Origin: an uncultured Verrucomicrobiota bacterium
GTDB taxonomy: Bacteria; Verrucomicrobiota; Kiritimatiellia; RFP12; UBA1067
NCBI GenBank assembly: GCA_945613785.1
Contig: CALZAJ010000019.1
Location: 1-13,675, forward strand
Length of the DNA stretch: 13,675 nucleotides
Reading direction: 5' to 3'
A program made the translations under genes and the position numbers. The first letter of the stretch is position 1, and every line of letters starts with the position of its first letter. The notes beneath the pieces are model-generated. The model searched no databases. It was not told where the DNA came from and saw nothing but the letters and a program-made list of their open reading frames with translations. Below, in pieces: positions 8,114-13,675 of the stretch.

Positions 8114-8860
8114 ATGGGATTTAAGATCGAGAGCATTGCCAAGAAGCCGGCGAAGAAGGCGGCAGCCGCGAAGAAGCCCGCCGCCAAGAAGGAACCGGCG
8201 AAGAAGGCCGTTGAGAAGAAGCCGGCGGCGAAGAAGGCCGCGGCCAAGCCCGCGCCGGCGCCGAAGGCCGAGGAGAAGAAGGAAGTCAAGCGCGTTCCGC
8301 CGCGCATCATCAAGAAGCCGACTGCGACCGCCAAGCCTGCGGCGAAGCCGGATGAGGTCTATGACACGGCGAAGGCGGTGGCCTTCGCGATGTCCATCGC
8401 CGAGGAGATGAAGCGTTCTGCCCGCGATGCGGACAAGAAGCGCAACGAGAGCGAGATTCAGCTCTCCGACCGTCCGACGTCCCGTACGCAGGGCAAGAAC
8501 TCCAACAAGTTCCCGGCGGCGGACCTCAAGGAGTTCCGCAAGCGTCTCATCGCGGCGCGTGAAGAGGCGCTCAACGGCGTGGACGCGATGAAGGCGACCG
8601 GCTTCAACGAGTCCGAGGACCATGAGGCGGACGGCGGCGATGGCACGAACCAGACGCTGCGTCTGCAGGCGCTCGGCCAGATGGGCAACATCAACCGCAC
8701 GATTCAGCAGATCGAAGAGGCCCTCCACCGCATCGACGACGGCTCGTACGGCGTCTGCACGGTGTGCGGCCAGCTGATCCGCAAGCCGCGTCTGATGAAC
8801 CAGCCGTTCGTCCTGACGTGCATGGAATGCCAGAGCGAGATGGAGCGTAACCGCGGCTGA
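8114..8860 (+). CDS. DksA/TraR-family C4 zinc-finger protein with Lys/Ala-rich N-terminal tail
   Basis: A 248-residue protein. Residues 8-80 are low-complexity and made of repeated KKPA/AKKA units, like histone H1-type or other DNA-binding tails. Residues 85-130 are a helical linker. From about 135 on there is a DksA/TraR domain: a coiled-coil with DGGDGT (173-178) at the position expected for the DxxDxA tip, then a C4 zinc finger with C215, C218, C236 and C239 (CxxC-x17-CxxC). DksA proteins bind the RNA polymerase secondary channel and adjust initiation, often with ppGpp. Whether this paralogue acts so is inference, because the final tip residue is Thr rather than Ala. AAAGGAGG supports the start. 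Its TGA overlaps the lspA ATG by one base, so it heads an operon with lspA and miaA. Confidence 0.88.
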   Translation: MGFKIESIAKKPAKKAAAAKKPAAKKEPAKKAVEKKPAAKKAAAKPAPAPKAEEKKEVKRVPPRIIKKPTATAKPAAKPDEVYDTAKAVAFAMSIAEEMKRSARDADKKRNESEIQLSDRPTSRTQGKNSNKFPAADLKEFRKRLIAAREEALNGVDAMKATGFNESEDHEADGGDGTNQTLRLQALGQMGNINRTIQQIEEALHRIDDGSYGVCTVCGQLIRKPRLMNQPFVLTCMECQSEMERNRG

Positions 8861-9354
8861 TGCGTAAGTTGCTGCTCATTCTCGCGGCGGTCGTCGGCCT
8901 CGTGATTGCCGACCAGGCCGTCAAGGAAATCGCCGCCGCCTCATTTAGACAGGCGGCGGTTTCCGTCATTCCGAACGTCTTCGACCTCGCCTATGTCGAG
9001 AACCGCGGCTGCGCCTGGGGCCTGCTTCAGGGCAAGGTCTGGCCGCTGGCCGCCTTTGGCGTCCTGGCGCTCGCCTGTCTCGTCTGGAAGCGGAAGTCCG
9101 TCTTCTCCTGCGAGGGGGCGAATGGTGCGGTTGCCCGTGGCTGGCGCGGATGCGCCGCGGTGGCCGAGCCTCTGCTGTACGCTGGCGTCGTCGGCAATCT
9201 GATCGACCGGATTTTCCGCGGTTATGTGATTGACATGTTCGACTTCCATTGGGCGGAGAGTCATTTCCCCTGTTTCAATTTGGCGGACAGCTACATCTGT
9301 GTCTCTGCGGCGCTGATCATGCTGCTGTCGCTTGTGACGGACAAGAAGAAATGA
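8860..9354 (+). CDS. lspA: Lipoprotein signal peptidase (signal peptidase II)
   Basis: An inner-membrane aspartyl protease that removes the signal peptide from prolipoproteins after lipid attachment. The 164 residues form four membrane helices. Conserved boxes are all present: DQAVK (18-22), ENRGCAWG (47-54), VVGNLIDR (110-117), VIDMFDF (123-129) and FNLADS (139-144). D125 and D143 match the catalytic Asp pair. The loop between helices 2 and 3 (about 77-102, Gly/Ala-rich) is longer than in E. coli LspA. The ATG overlaps the stop of the dksA-like gene (TGATG), which implies translational coupling. Its last codon overlaps the miaA start (ATGA). One likely client, a Pal-like lipoprotein, is encoded 0.8 kb downstream. 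Confidence 0.95.
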   Translation: MRKLLLILAAVVGLVIADQAVKEIAAASFRQAAVSVIPNVFDLAYVENRGCAWGLLQGKVWPLAAFGVLALACLVWKRKSVFSCEGANGAVARGWRGCAAVAEPLLYAGVVGNLIDRIFRGYVIDMFDFHWAESHFPCFNLADSYICVSAALIMLLSLVTDKKK

Positions 9355-10040
9355 TCGAGCGTGAGGCCTATCTTCTGGCGGGTCCGACGGCCAGTGGCAA
9401 GAGTTCGATCGCCGCGCAACTGGCTCGGGAGATGGGTGCCTGGATTCTGAGTGCGGATTCGATGCTCGTCTACGCGGGCATGGACATCGGCACGGCGAAA
9501 CCCTCGCGTGAGGAGCGTGCGGAATTCCACATGGGTGGCGTCGATGTCGTGACGCCTGCCGAGGAATTTTCGTCCGGGGCCTGGCTGCGGGCGGCTTACG
9601 AATGGGTCAAGACCGTCCCGGCGGAGGTTCCGATCGTCATTGTCGGTGGGACGGGCCTCTATTATTCGGCGTTGCTTCGCGGACTTGACCGCAAGTGGGA
9701 GAAGCCGGCCCCCGAGTATCCGGTCATTCGGATTGACCGCGCGATCGTGCGCCAACGCATCGCGGACCGGTTGAATGATATGTTTCTCGAGGGGCTGGAG
9801 GAAGAAAAACGTCTTTTGCACGAAAAATACCCGGTCTGGTCGCGGACGGCCTCATTGGCCATCGGCTATCGGGAAGGGGACGACCGGCAGAAGATCCTGA
9901 CGCGGACCTGTCAACTCGCCAAGCGGCAAGATACCTGGTTTCGGCATCAGGCGACGCCGCTTTACGTGGAGCCGACGGTCGCGGCCGTCCGCGCCTGCTG
10001 GCAGTCGAAAGGCCCTTGGAAAGTTCAGTTCTCCACTTGA
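9351..10040 (+). CDS. miaA: tRNA dimethylallyltransferase, shortened form
   Basis: MiaA transfers a dimethylallyl group to A37 of tRNAs that read codons beginning with U. The protein is only 229 residues, against about 300 to 316 usually. Present are the P-loop GPTASGKS (11-18), the Asp box SADSMLVYAGMDIGTAKPS (34-52), GGTGLYYSALLRGL (99-112), the IADRLNDMFLEGLEEE helix (137-152), AIGYRE (170-175) and LAKRQDTWFR (189-198). After GLD at 113 the sequence jumps to the late part of the core. About 65 residues are missing, including the usual D..R..RALE segment of the tRNA-contacting insert, and about 11 more are missing after GYRE. The usual Gln in DSMQVY is Leu39. The frame is clean, so this is a compact protein rather than an obvious pseudogene, but activity is uncertain. 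The start is ATG at 9351 with an ATGA overlap with lspA. Confidence 0.85.
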   Translation: MIEREAYLLAGPTASGKSSIAAQLAREMGAWILSADSMLVYAGMDIGTAKPSREERAEFHMGGVDVVTPAEEFSSGAWLRAAYEWVKTVPAEVPIVIVGGTGLYYSALLRGLDRKWEKPAPEYPVIRIDRAIVRQRIADRLNDMFLEGLEEEKRLLHEKYPVWSRTASLAIGYREGDDRQKILTRTCQLAKRQDTWFRHQATPLYVEPTVAAVRACWQSKGPWKVQFST

Positions 10041-10066
10041 TTTTCGCGCCGATATTCGGTATTATA
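10038..10066 (+). promoter_or_regulatory. Promoter for the pal-tat-trkH operon
   Basis: TTGATT (10038-10043), a 17-base spacer and TATTAT (10061-10066). This is the only promoter here without the TG extension, and it has a better -35 instead. The predicted start is about 10073, giving a leader of about 46 bases with AAGGAG at 10104-10109. The -35 overlaps the miaA stop codon. Confidence 0.65.
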
Positions 10067-10078
10067 CACGATACCGAT
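10057..10078 (+). repeat. Inverted repeat overlapping the pal -10 element
   Basis: TCGGTAT (10057-10063) and ATACCGA (10072-10078) are perfect 7-base complements separated by 8 bases, followed by a short T run. The left arm covers the start of the -10 and the right arm covers the predicted transcription start. It could be an operator, or the terminator of the dksA-lspA-miaA operon laid over the next promoter. Confidence 0.5.
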
Positions 10079-10118
10079 TTTTCTACCTCAAATTTCTAAC
10101 TATAAGGAGCGATAAAAA

Positions 10119-10703
10119 ATGAAGTTCTCGACGATTCTCGCTGTTTTAACGGTTGCTGTCGCGCTGGCGACGACGGGTTGCCGCTATGATAAGGCCCGCG
10201 GTGGCCGTCATGCGGGTGATGCGGCTGGTGACGAGGCCGCCCAGCCCGAGGTTTCCGACATCGACACGTCCGTCACCGAGGATGTCGCCGACGTTCAGGA
10301 GGGCTATGTCTCTGATCTTCTCGCCAACGGCAAGGGCTTTGACGAGCTCTATCCGCGTTGCAACGACGTGAACTTCGCGCCGGTCTACTTCGGCTTCGAT
10401 TCCACCGTCGTTCCGGCCGGCGAGCTCGGCAAGATCGACGCCGTCGCCCAGCACCTCGCCGACAACGCCAACCGCGTCGTCATCGTTGAGGGTAACTGCG
10501 ATGACCGTGGCTCCAACGAGTACAACATGTCCCTCGGTGAGAACCGTGCGGTGATCATCCGCAACTACCTCGTCCAGAACGGCGTCGCGGCCGATCGCAT
10601 CCAGACCCGCAGCAACGGTGAGGAGAAGCCGGCCGTCGAAGGTCAGGGCGAGGGCGTTTGGTCGAAGAACCGCCGCGGCGAGTTTGCGATCTTCCAGAAG
10701 TAA
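10119..10703 (+). CDS. pal: Pal-like OmpA-domain lipoprotein
   Basis: A 194-residue outer-membrane lipoprotein that should bind peptidoglycan. A lipoprotein signal peptide (1-20) ends in a somewhat weak lipobox, ATTG-C, with Cys21 as the lipidated residue. An acidic linker (30-80) leads to the OmpA C-terminal domain (88-194). Signature segments are VYFGFDSTVV (89-98), EGNCDDRGSNEYNMSLGENR (124-143) and SKNRRGEF (182-189); D128 and R186 lie where Pal contacts diaminopimelate. Pal normally pairs with TolB, but no tol genes are visible in this window. AAGGAG (10104-10109) lies 9 bases before the ATG. It is the first gene of an operon continuing into tatA after 9 bases. OmpA-domain lipoproteins other than true Pal look similar, so the Pal name is likely but not certain. 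Confidence 0.88.
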   Translation: MKFSTILAVLTVAVALATTGCRYDKARGGRHAGDAAGDEAAQPEVSDIDTSVTEDVADVQEGYVSDLLANGKGFDELYPRCNDVNFAPVYFGFDSTVVPAGELGKIDAVAQHLADNANRVVIVEGNCDDRGSNEYNMSLGENRAVIIRNYLVQNGVAADRIQTRSNGEEKPAVEGQGEGVWSKNRRGEFAIFQK

Positions 10704-10705
10704 GG
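10702..10705 (+). promoter_or_regulatory. Ribosome binding site supporting the TTG start of tatA
   Basis: AAGG overlapping the pal stop codon, 7 bases before the TTG at 10713. No in-frame ATG or GTG lies between the pal stop and the first membrane helix. Confidence 0.45.
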
Positions 10706-10712
10706 TCTGCAA

Positions 10713-11090
10713 TTGCTTCTCGCGATCATATTTGAAAGCGTAGGCTTCGGCGAGTGGTTCATACTGCTCGCCGTCGTCCTTATTGTGGTCGGGCCGAAGA
10801 ACCTGCCCTCCACGGCGCGCAAGATCGGCCAGTACTACGCGAAGTTCCGTCGTGCGGCCGAGGGTTTCAAACGTCAGCTGATGGACATGGACACGGAGCT
10901 GACGCGTGCGGCGCGTGACGTCCAGCGTGCGGCCGAGGATGCGTTCCGGGTCGAGGGCGACGAGTCCACGGCCAAGCCGCTCGACATCACGCAGCCGCTT
11001 CAGCCGCAGATTGACAAGGCGATGGCATCCGATGCCGGAGCGTCCGAGACGGCTCCTGCGGCGGAGAAGCCCACGGCAGCAGAGGGGTGA
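10713..11090 (+). CDS. tatA: Twin-arginine translocase TatA/TatB-family subunit
   Basis: A 125-residue Tat component. It has an N-terminal membrane helix (about 14-26), the Gly-Pro hinge and basic motif GPKNLPSTARKIG (27-39), an amphipathic helix (about 31-55), a charged helix to about 80 and a disordered Ala/Pro/Glu-rich tail. A Glu at the start of the membrane helix (GFGE, E14) and the long helical region recall TatB, whereas the size and motif also fit TatA; the sequence alone does not decide. With TatC, encoded next, it forms the system that exports folded proteins bearing twin-Arg signals. The start is TTG with AAGG 7 bases upstream. No second tatA/B gene is in the window. Confidence 0.85.
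   Translation: MLLAIIFESVGFGEWFILLAVVLIVVGPKNLPSTARKIGQYYAKFRRAAEGFKRQLMDMDTELTRAARDVQRAAEDAFRVEGDESTAKPLDITQPLQPQIDKAMASDAGASETAPAAEKPTAAEG
11082..11087 (+). promoter_or_regulatory. Ribosome binding site that fixes the tatC start
   Basis: GAGGGG, 8 bases before the ATG at 11096. It favours this ATG over the in-frame GTG at 11087, which would overlap the ribosome binding site and the tatA stop. Confidence 0.65.
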
Positions 11091-11095
11091 GTCCT

Positions 11096-11842
11096 ATGTC
11101 GATTGAACTCATCAAGAACCCTGACGAGCGAAACGATCCGCCGAAGCCGCTGCTGGAGCATCTGATGGCGCTTCGTGACATGCTGATCTTCGGGGCGACG
11201 GCCTGGGCCCTCTGTGTGATTATCGCGGGCGTGTTCTCGCCCTACATCCTCGAGTGGTTGAAGAGTCCGGCGGCCGACAACAAGGACCTCTTGCAGGGTC
11301 TCGACCTGACGAGCGGCTTTTCCGTCATCATGTCGATCGCCGCGTGGGGTGGCACGGCTCTGAGCTTCCCGTTCCTCGTCTTTGCGTTGTTGCGTTTCAT
11401 CTTCCCGGCGCTGACGCGCAAGGAGAAGGTCATCATCCTCTGCGTGCTGGTTTTCGGCACGGTGTTATTCACGACAGGCGTCGGCCTGGCCTATCAGAAG
11501 ACCCTGCCGCTTGTCGTCACGGCGTTTCAGCAGATCAACGCTTGGATCGGTCTGCCGGTCGAGACGATTCGCATCGAGGGTTACATCTCGATTATTCTCA
11601 AGACGATCATCGCCTTCGGCCTCGTCTTCCAGCTGCCGCTGATCCTGTTCGTGCTCGGACTGTTCGGCATCGTGACGAGCGAGGCGTTGCGCAGCAAGCG
11701 TCGGATTGCCATCGTGATGGCGTTCATCCTGGCGATGTTCCTGACGCCGCCCGATCCGATGAGCCAGCTGTTCATGGCCATTCCGCTCTGTCTCCTGTAC
11801 GAGCTTTCGATCTGGTCGATCTGGCTACGGGAGCGCGTGTAA
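11096..11842 (+). CDS. tatC: Sec-independent protein translocase TatC
   Basis: A 248-residue polytopic core of the Tat translocase, which recognises twin-Arg signal peptides. Six membrane helices can be seen, with conserved blocks FPALTRKEK (103-111), FGLVFQLPLILF (174-185), TPPDPMSQ (217-224) and AIPLCLLYE (228-236). E110 aligns with E. coli E103. The N-terminal motif, normally HLxELR, here reads HLMALR (22-27): the conserved Glu (E15 in E. coli) is Ala25, while R27 is kept. That Glu takes part in signal-peptide binding in E. coli, so this is unusual. It lies 5 bases after tatA, and its stop overlaps the trkH ATG by one base. Confidence 0.94.
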   Translation: MSIELIKNPDERNDPPKPLLEHLMALRDMLIFGATAWALCVIIAGVFSPYILEWLKSPAADNKDLLQGLDLTSGFSVIMSIAAWGGTALSFPFLVFALLRFIFPALTRKEKVIILCVLVFGTVLFTTGVGLAYQKTLPLVVTAFQQINAWIGLPVETIRIEGYISIILKTIIAFGLVFQLPLILFVLGLFGIVTSEALRSKRRIAIVMAFILAMFLTPPDPMSQLFMAIPLCLLYELSIWSIWLRERV

Positions 11843-13155
11843 TGCGGCAGCGCTATTCGATTGCGCTCGGCTTTCTGATCCTCATTGCCTTCGGCGCGCT
11901 TCTGTTGGCTTCGCCTTGGGCTCGCAACGAGGGAACCTGGGGCGGATGGGGCAACGCGTTCTTCACAGCCTTCTCCTCCGTCTGCGTGACGGGGCTGTCC
12001 GTCGTCGACATTGCCGCGGAATATTCGCGCACGGGGCAGATCATTCTCCTTTGCCTGGTCGAGATCGGCTGTCTCGGTTTGATGACGTGCGGCACGTTCC
12101 TTCTGATTGCGATAGGACGACGGCTTTCGTTGAGTCGCGAGTTCTCGCTCATGAACGCATACGGCGTCGAGCAGGTGCAGGGCTTGCGCGGCCTGATCTG
12201 CTGGGTCGTTGGCTCGATGCTCTTCTTCGAGGCGCTCGGCGTGGCGGCCTACTATGTCCGTCTGGACGACCTCTACCTGTCGGTCTTCTATTCGATCATG
12301 AGTTTCTGCAACGCAGGTTTCAGCATTCTGCCAGGCTCGCTGGCGGCCTTTGCGGACGACCCGTACCTGGTTGTCGTCTCGGCCTTGCTGACGATTGCCG
12401 GCGGCATTGGCTTTCTGGTCATCTACAACCTCTGCACCTTCAAGTTCATGCGCCGGCGGTCCGGCGGCAAGGGGCGTCTCACGCTCCATACGCGGGTGGT
12501 GCTCCGCTTCACGGCGTACCTGCTGGTTGCGGCTTTCGCGGCCTTCCTGTTCATCGAGTGGAACGGCGTCCTGAAGGACATGCCGGTGATGAAGAAGCTC
12601 TGGGTCGGCTTCTACCAAGCGGTGACGCCTCGCACGTGCGGCTTCTGCATCACGCCGACGGAGGATCTGCATCCCCTGACGCGACTGATCTACGAGTCTC
12701 TCATGTTCATCGGCGGCGGTCCGGGCAGTGCGGCGGCAGGCATCAAGGTGACGACCTTCGCAGTGCTCGTCTACACGCTGACGGCGATGTGCCGCGGCGA
12801 GACGGAGACGGTTATTTCCTGCCGGGTGGTGCCGACGGACATCGTACGTGAGTCGATCGTCATCTTCATGGCGTTGATCGGCTTTTCCGTCGTGGTCACG
12901 GGTGCGCTCTTCGTCACCGAGGCGAAGACGGGCCTGACCTCTGACGCGCTGTTCTTCGAGGCGGTCTCGGCCGTCACGACCACAGGGCTTTCGATGGGTG
13001 ACACGACCCGCTCGCTGTCGTCTGCGGGGCGTGTCGTGATCCTGTGTGCGATGTTCATCGGGCGCCTCGGCGCCCTGACGGTCGTCATGATGATCGGCGA
13101 CCGCGAGTCGAACAAGCACATCCGCTTCCCCAGCGAGGAACTTGTCGTCGGTTGA
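11842..13155 (+). CDS. trkH: TrkH/KtrB-family potassium uptake protein
   Basis: A 437-residue K+ translocating subunit of the inner membrane, built from four M1-P-M2 repeats. The pore segments and their filter glycines are SSVCVTGLS (45-53, G51), SFCNAGFS (154-161, G159), TPRTCGFC (262-269, G267) and SAVTTTGLS (376-384, G382). The intramembrane gating loop reads GGGPGSAAAGIKVTTF (291-306), where family members usually have GGSPGSTAGGIK. The short C-terminus, FPSEELVVG, resembles KtrB. The start at 11842 overlaps the tatC stop (TAATG) with GGGAG at 11829-11833; longer in-frame starts would run through tatC. No regulatory TrkA/KtrA gene is next to it in the window, so the partner is elsewhere. 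It is the last gene of the pal operon, followed by a probable terminator. Confidence 0.94.
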   Translation: MRQRYSIALGFLILIAFGALLLASPWARNEGTWGGWGNAFFTAFSSVCVTGLSVVDIAAEYSRTGQIILLCLVEIGCLGLMTCGTFLLIAIGRRLSLSREFSLMNAYGVEQVQGLRGLICWVVGSMLFFEALGVAAYYVRLDDLYLSVFYSIMSFCNAGFSILPGSLAAFADDPYLVVVSALLTIAGGIGFLVIYNLCTFKFMRRRSGGKGRLTLHTRVVLRFTAYLLVAAFAAFLFIEWNGVLKDMPVMKKLWVGFYQAVTPRTCGFCITPTEDLHPLTRLIYESLMFIGGGPGSAAAGIKVTTFAVLVYTLTAMCRGETETVISCRVVPTDIVRESIVIFMALIGFSVVVTGALFVTEAKTGLTSDALFFEAVSAVTTTGLSMGDTTRSLSSAGRVVILCAMFIGRLGALTVVMMIGDRESNKHIRFPSEELVVG

Positions 13156-13175
13156 GTTTGCGACGGGTCCGTATT

Positions 13176-13202
13176 GCCGTTCCAAAAACGGCTTGGGTTT
13201 TT
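13176..13202 (+). terminator. Probable intrinsic terminator after trkH
   Basis: GCCGTT (13176-13181), a five-base loop, and AACGGC (13187-13192) form a 6-base stem. TTGGG and then five T (13198-13202) follow. The T run is separated from the stem by five bases, so it is not ideal. The same T run leads into the next promoter. Confidence 0.45.
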
Positions 13203-13210
13203 GCTATAAT
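13202..13210 (+). promoter_or_regulatory. Extended -10 promoter for the RNase R-like gene, probably leaderless
   Basis: TGC-TATAAT, a perfect -10 (13205-13210) with TG extension. No recognisable -35 sits at 16 to 18 bases. Only eight bases separate the -10 from the ATG at 13219, so transcription should begin at or within two bases of the start codon. No ribosome binding site exists in that gap. Confidence 0.65.
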
Positions 13211-13218
13211 CTTACTGA

Positions 13219-13675
13219 ATGAAAACTAACGAAGGACAAGTACTCTTCCCGCCGCCCGGGAAGACGCCGCGCGAAGATACCGCGGCGGTGATGAGATTCT
13301 ACGAACTCCCCAAGGGGTTCTCCAAAGCCGTGCTCGCCGATGCGCGACGTGCGGCCGCCACGCTGAACGACGTGCGTCCGTCCAAACCGACGGCGACGGA
13401 TCCCGGCCGCCTCGACCTGCGCAAGAAGTTCATCTTCACCTGCGACCCCGTGACGGCGCGTGACTATGACGATGCGCTGTCGCTTGAGACGGACCGCAAG
13501 GGCAATCGCGTCCTCGGCGTCCATATTGCCGATGTCTCGCACTTCGTCAAATACGGCAGCGCCCTCGACAAGGAGGCCTATCGCCGTTCCACAAGCGTCT
13601 ATCTCGCGGATCGCGTGGTGCCGATGCTCCCCGAGGAGCTCTGCAACGGCGTCTGCTCGCTCGTTCCGAACGAGG
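13219..13675 (+). CDS. rnr: RNase II/R-family 3'-5' exoribonuclease, 3' partial
   Basis: The first 152 residues of an RNB-domain exoribonuclease, which degrades RNA from the 3' end. The catalytic region starts at about residue 65 with RLDLRKKFIF, then CDPVTARDYDDALSLE (75-90). D76, D82, D84 and D85 reproduce the spacing of the four metal-binding Asp of E. coli RNase II (201, 207, 209, 210). GVHIADVSHFV (100-110), RRSTSVYLADRVVPMLPEEL (122-141) and CSLVP follow. E. coli RNase R has about 270 residues before the same point, including cold-shock OB domains. Here only a short linker (FYELPKGFSKAVLADARRAA, 27-46) precedes it. The codon just before the ATG is an in-frame TGA, and only 63 bases separate the gene from trkH, so the missing domains are not upstream. 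A later ATG at 13291 is possible. The gene continues past the right edge. Confidence 0.9.
   Translation, partial: MKTNEGQVLFPPPGKTPREDTAAVMRFYELPKGFSKAVLADARRAAATLNDVRPSKPTATDPGRLDLRKKFIFTCDPVTARDYDDALSLETDRKGNRVLGVHIADVSHFVKYGSALDKEAYRRSTSVYLADRVVPMLPEELCNGVCSLVPNE

Noticed and set aside
8136..8411. Arg-rich open frame inside the Lys/Ala tail of the dksA-like gene
   Set aside because: It arises from the repetitive aag/gcc DNA read one frame over. It has no start signal of its own.
11254..13155. TrkH read as a 633-residue protein with a long N-terminal extension
   Set aside because: The extra 196 residues are tatC read in another frame and contain no membrane segments. The ATG at 11842 has a ribosome binding site and overlaps the tatC stop.
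11581..13185. Minus-strand open frame of 534 codons opposite tatC and trkH
   Set aside because: Low-complexity Arg/Asp/Glu/His composition over two certain membrane-protein genes.

Overview
The window is 13.7 kb of dense, GC-rich bacterial chromosome. Every gene I can support is on the + strand. Gaps are short and several genes overlap by 1 to 4 bases. I see no mobile element, CRISPR array, tRNA, rRNA or prophage, and no gene-free stretch longer than about 90 bases. The organism is Gram-negative (diderm), because it carries a Pal-type OmpA-domain lipoprotein. A placement in the PVC superphylum (Verrucomicrobiota, Kiritimatiellota or Lentisphaerota) is my inference. It rests on a GreA of about 700 residues with a large N-terminal extension, as known in Chlamydiae and Borrelia, on pheS without an adjacent pheT, and on a DksA-like protein with a Lys/Ala-rich tail. 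It is not proven here.

Layout. (1) 1-3811: a sodium:amino-acid symporter of the AGCS family, cut by the left edge, then a LemA-family protein, then a DUF3137-like membrane protein. The last two overlap by four bases, so this looks like one transcription unit. (2) 3796-5852: an extended -10 promoter followed by pheS and a CorA-type Mg2+ channel. (3) 5891-8063: a promoter and a 703-residue GreA-type elongation factor. (4) 8064-10040: a promoter with a palindrome around the predicted start, then a DksA/TraR zinc-finger protein, lspA and an unusually short miaA, joined by start-stop overlaps. (5) 10038-13155: a promoter, then a Pal-like lipoprotein, a TatA/TatB protein, TatC and a TrkH/KtrB-type K+ transporter, ended by a probable intrinsic terminator. 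(6) 13195 to the right edge: a promoter placed so close to its ATG that the mRNA should be leaderless, driving an RNase II/R-family exoribonuclease that begins almost directly at its catalytic domain and runs off the window.

Functionally this is mostly housekeeping: translation (PheS, MiaA), transcription through the RNA polymerase secondary channel (GreA, DksA-like), envelope biogenesis (LspA, Pal, Tat), ion and amino-acid transport (AGCS, CorA, TrkH) and RNA decay (RNase R-like). I find no clear new multi-gene system. The points most worth checking are the reduced MiaA, the RNB enzyme without its N-terminal RNA-binding domains and with a leaderless start, the palindromes at the dksA-like and pal promoters, the shared TGN-TATAAT promoter architecture, the loss of a conserved Glu in TatC, and the AGCS-LemA-DUF3137 cluster.
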